Shown piece after piece: positions 63,101-64,000 of a stretch of DNA of 64,000 nt. The DNA comes from Pseudomonas viciae (GTDB lineage: Bacteria; Pseudomonadota; Gammaproteobacteria; Pseudomonadales; Pseudomonadaceae). The stretch covers positions 2,764,001-2,828,000 of the forward strand of contig NZ_CP035088.1 of assembly GCF_004786035.1 (NCBI RefSeq), read 5' to 3'. The notes beneath the pieces were generated by a model, which worked only from the letters and a program-made list of their open reading frames with translations, did not search any database and was not told the DNA's origin. Made by a program: the position numbers and the translations under genes. How positions within the stretch are numbered: position 1 is the first letter of the stretch; each line of letters starts with the position of its first letter.

Positions 63101-64000
63101 CCATCGCACCGATGTTGGCCGAGGGCTCGCAGTCCTGGTCGTTGCGCCTTGTGGCGGGCGCCGATACACAGGCGGCGGACAGCCGGGTCGTGCAGCCTGC
63201 CTCGGCACGTGGCGATCTTCATCTGGCTGACAGTCATTACGGTGTATTTGGCGTGCCGAATATGGTCTGGACCGAAGCCGGATCGCTGGAGTTTTTTGGT
63301 GACTCCAGCATGGTAGGGCAACCCGTGGACTTCGTTGGGTTCGGCGATCCGAATCTGTGCATCGACGACCCGTCTCGCTGTGAAGAGGATGGTCCCCCCG
63401 GATATAAGCCGGGCAGCCAACGCTGGAGTGTCATTCGCACTGGCACGGCAGACCTTGAGTTGCTATCGGCAGGTGATCTGAAAATGGATTCCCTTTATGG
63501 GGTCTACACCGCCGGCAGTTCGGCCAACGCAACCTACGCCGGCGATCCATACAACCAGCCCAAGGCACTGGGTGCAGAAGGTAAAGTGCTCAATGACGAT
63601 ACAGGCGAAAACGAGCAATTCGTGGACGGCGGCGTCAACAGTGTTTATCGCGCTTGGTACCCTGACTCAGGCGGCAACCTGACCCTGAAGGTCGGCGGTG
63701 ACTTGATCGGCAACGCCATGGATGTTTCCAGCAGCAATTATGGGCGGCCCAACCTATACGACACCGGTTACGACACGGTCAACGTTGGTAACTGGCTGTG
63801 GCGCCAAGGCAACGGCTCAGTTGCCACGGGTACCGGGGCACAACCGTCCGCCTGGTGGATCAACTTTGGTAGTTACACCGCTGCGCAGGATCCTATCAAT
63901 GCTGACCTGATGGTTGGTTTTACCGGTTTCGGTACGCTGGGCGGGGGGAATCTGAACGTCCAAGTGGCCGGCGATGCCGGAATACTCGATCAACTGGCGG
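54187..64000 (+). CDS. pdtA: Giant TpsA-type exoprotein (filamentous haemagglutinin-like, PdtA), 3' end outside window
   Basis: The frame is open from ATG 54187 to the right edge, at least 3271 codons; AAAGGA precedes it (an ATG at 54178 is also in frame). A signal peptide with an extended N-terminus (MLRLKPLAQAIALLMVAGNA, cut near AHA) is followed by a Gln/Ala-rich linker (about 60-115) and the TPS secretion domain (about 121-300: KAILNWETFNVGRNTTVDFQ, NWAVLNRVNDPQARPSQIQG, VMLINRNGIIFSGSSQVNV). The rest is Gly/Ser/Asn-rich beta-helix repeat. P. aeruginosa PdtA (about 4180 aa), at the same place after lapAB, is induced by phosphate depletion; its transporter PdtB should lie downstream. Confidence 0.88.
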   Translation, partial: MLRCKPQTNLNAPRRDSELSMLRLKPLAQAIALLMVAGNAHAATAFSSAWFAAKGATQAGGATRPTTAQPGMPPPLAQQQRANAQLQRSLTNLNNTVAAIAAQQAAQAAGRQAAFGQVQTVPDGLGEGGLKVDNSLTQGWLNAKGPKQTQSGGKTTVTIEQTADKAILNWETFNVGRNTTVDFQQQSNWAVLNRVNDPQARPSQIQGQIKGNGTVMLINRNGIIFSGSSQVNVRNLAAVAANISDEQFSKRGLYVDAIGSQPTFTDAAGKVEVQQGALIETHRAATSTAGGGYALLLGSEVENAGSIITAKGQTTLAAGDNFYIRRGQGTSGNLRSTTRGNEVATSLKPGSSAGTVINSGLIQASTGDITLTGHNVQQNGVAVASSSVDTRGTVHLLNAFSDSTGSVTLGQGSATAVLLDAAGGSALDSQRNAGPAGLDGTPNNLITGQFNNLSSVVDRSDQSRVEIVSGGSVDFQNGSITLATGGQVAVSAAGRSLVRDGAVIDVSGAIGVKVAMESNSIKVNVQGNEQRDAPVNREGGKLTNNDVWVDVRDLIYVPAGTNGYATDRWYTAGGLLEVGGYLGTRGHSAGEWAAQGGTLTFTGNDVVTQQAAQLNLSGGTLDVQSGYLRQSWLKGPNGRLYELSKAPGDILYTGIYKGYEDHSQRWGQTDYYYNPLIAPRERFEAGYTVGRDAGKLVVSTRNAVLEGQIVGEVYQGERQTQAPNLNLDGYQQSQNAVARRAQLWVGSYTPIYDKTSGVINSGLNPTLDQVTVGKVADKIAAGLDLTSVVGTDRQGKLVLDNDLLNGFQLGAVKVAALEGIKVEGALKVTDGGDITLYAPQVEVNADLTARSGRIALGNVLKQVRIDNFQMGDVVLSPATGQRAVVTLGEGVTLNTAGRWSNLLLEGNDHQNLPFINGGAVSVRSDNIDVRQGSLIDVSSGAAVMADGKTRGGKGGDLTLTAITSTSSDSGDLSLGGELRGTGVSGGGTLKLAANKVLIGNSDSPLEPGTLQLGGDFFDKGFSAYDITGNEGLTVAEGTRVDVTMPVYRFGEQALSTGSDAEPAEALQRWTPELYQEDAIKGVLTQRRGASLSLTAGTANSSAADMASTVLNLGKGSVISVDPGQGIDVRSIGQLTANGTLNAWGGRVSLTELSVTGADGEGVNAQGHGRSIWLGEQALIDVSSRAVTAQDMRGQTYGLVRDGGQIVIGGQIDAAKGSASASELFVVVRDGARLQADGSQAVLDIPGQGRTSVASNGGSISLASANGLYLDGDFSARSGGTGAAGGSLSVALETPYYRNDAVSDRVLQVRELVLGQNAQATLLGDSAETSADSLVYGHGRLGVDQVQSGGFDSLALLSNGLLSADGDVSLSLGQSLSLYARSFGPSANAPANTRVQLNASHVLLSGPAAARPNMDGYTRPAVEGGGVSLLANKAVFSVNADLLDVQGSVIFSGKGTLRQADGTTVELERAGFDRVQLSSRGDLRFLAGFSGGGMPEGFTTQLLTPSDMILQAAQLYPATGVGARILAGYGWGTEPGSGMILYDPARSLVIGRTTQVAPQVPYSVFGRLQLGSAKIEQGGVVRAPLGLLEIGTNNSLAGVSARVDLLPGSLTSVSGLGLVLPYGGTVDGQSYQYAGKKVVLLGQGATAGNGDLNIGVILGGKSVAAQEGSVLDLSGGGELLGAGFISGRGGSTDARFNPLVQIGANGGFTLPGLSSNPVYAIVPGNQSQYAPVASEGGAVDPRVGQQITIGAGVPGLAAGTYTLMPSTYALLPGAFRVEVNGLAGQGVTTGAQQMRNGSWTAAGVLSVANTGQRNSIASQLILTSGDVLRRYSQYNETSYAQFAVADAARLGVPRALLPVDAKTLKLNLAKGAGDQAFSFKGIGKFAPQTGGYGGTVAVVASNGTALEVVAEGRGATDGFEGVTLNAESLNALNASRQVIGGQFSVLYGQGGNYITPQNVSRSVALREGATLSAPEVFLLADGGELLVEQGAAINTIGRGKAAYDARDGFIYNLNVKFQNYSLLAASNGLLNVLAPLSGTTGTVNIGGCSLTPCSGVTRIHSEGSIVAASGSSLELDDQVRYGTRHLTLALSNINVGTAQALSNAATRQVLPAGLTLSQTVLDRLLRGDTEYGAPALETLELSASQALNFYGTVSLDTFDPTTGKSRLNNLMLSTPAIYGAGSANDVATIRTANLIWNGAVGAPGSVIAGGAGTGTGRLDIQAQRIEFGYGDFAQPSSVTTLDRLALGFANVNLSASERLTANHKGSLAVYQSQGAYDAKTGYAYSGGNLNILTPLLTGEAGSVNRITAGGAVNVAGTSAKPGSVSGLGGELSIKGASLNLASAVMLPSGKLTLSATDDLTLADEALIDVAGRTVTFNDVTRYSAGGEVILQSQSGNIRQADGSSIDVSARHNQAGRLSAVALDEAAGIVDLQGRILGSSTGEYDAGGTAMPYLAGGVEIQAQRLGGSGSLSEQFAALNQRLNDGQVFGSRSFQLKQGDLVIGNELKASSISVSLDNGSLLVNGKVDASGERVGSIRLAAGRSLTLGSNAVLDAHGSRLRVDSYGKIIDSPNRAIVDLTSRGGVLTLADGARIDLRHGTAAPAGQHDGRARGTLELNARRAGSNPTQGDIAIDASGGLDIQGARSIAVNGTWQYNDAAYGSDPAASGRPYQVIDQAYLDGKHQDSIAFINAALANGDLMQRKLAGLNNARYADAFHLRPGVEIVSATADGDLVVRGDLDLSGYRYASVNPHTRKTAVYGSGESGALTLRAGGDLNIYGSINDGFAQPPATNDDKGWVLLPGIDFAAGDIVVPGTGVTLADDTAFPAGSVLNFDVPLKGATLAAGTRLPVAATLDQPLVLPAGTVLAAAVHDASGNLLFAAGTLLASTQTLEAGTVLGAGSLLGSSATIGSLIWPKGVALPGIADASNGLTNVLRLSGPLALSVGSKIPSGTDIKLPAGVESVQLRPEVAGSNWAIAPMLAEGSQSWSLRLVAGADTQAADSRVVQPASARGDLHLADSHYGVFGVPNMVWTEAGSLEFFGDSSMVGQPVDFVGFGDPNLCIDDPSRCEEDGPPGYKPGSQRWSVIRTGTADLELLSAGDLKMDSLYGVYTAGSSANATYAGDPYNQPKALGAEGKVLNDDTGENEQFVDGGVNSVYRAWYPDSGGNLTLKVGGDLIGNAMDVSSSNYGRPNLYDTGYDTVNVGNWLWRQGNGSVATGTGAQPSAWWINFGSYTAAQDPINADLMVGFTGFGTLGGGNLNVQVAGDAGILDQLA

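Overview
The window looks like chromosome of a Pseudomonas of the fluorescens group. The DNA is GC-rich with strong G/C third positions. It is dotted with the typical fluorescens-group REP/BIME inverted repeats (GTGGGAGC...GCTCGCGA types). Gene order in two blocks matches what I recall of P. aeruginosa: gdhB next to a MoxR/VWA operon, and vreAIR-hxc-lapAB-pdtA. No rRNA, tRNA, CRISPR array, insertion sequence or phage gene was seen.

Layout. (1) 1-3783: 3' truncated gene for a very large DUF6543 (dermonecrotic-toxin-like) protein, reading leftwards. (2) 3926-10881: a sugar-acid catabolic cluster with a GntR/FCD regulator, an L-arabinonate-type IlvD/Edd dehydratase, an MFS transporter, a GguC/AraD1-like FAH protein and alpha-ketoglutaric semialdehyde dehydrogenase; two matching operator-like palindromes sit in the divergent promoter. 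(3) 11089-13171: a small acidic protein, an exported beta-propeller lactonase and two tiny exported peptides. (4) 13246-18727: sbcD-sbcC-GST operon. (5) 18883-25726: a six-gene MoxR/DUF58/DUF4381/BatA/BatBC/BatD operon. (6) 26408-34326: WG-repeat lipoprotein, small acidic protein, giant NAD-glutamate dehydrogenase. (7) 34435-38000: cupin, ABM monooxygenase-like protein, MocR regulator divergent from an AhpD-like protein, small exported protein.

(8) 38137 to the right edge is the most distinctive block: a cell-surface-signalling triad (vreA, vreI, vreR), a complete second type II secretion system (hxcW,U,P,V,T,X,Y,Z,Q,R,S), two tandem DING-type phosphatase/phosphate-binding exoproteins (lapA, lapB) and the start of a giant TpsA exoprotein (pdtA) that runs off the window. 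By analogy with P. aeruginosa this is a phosphate-starvation secretion regulon. Candidate Pho boxes sit in front of vreA and pdtA, with weaker ones in front of hxcU/hxcP and lapA. The triad would switch on the Hxc machine, which exports the Lap proteins, while PdtA would leave by a TpsB partner expected downstream of this window.

Many long open frames antisense to these genes are codon-bias shadows and are not annotated.
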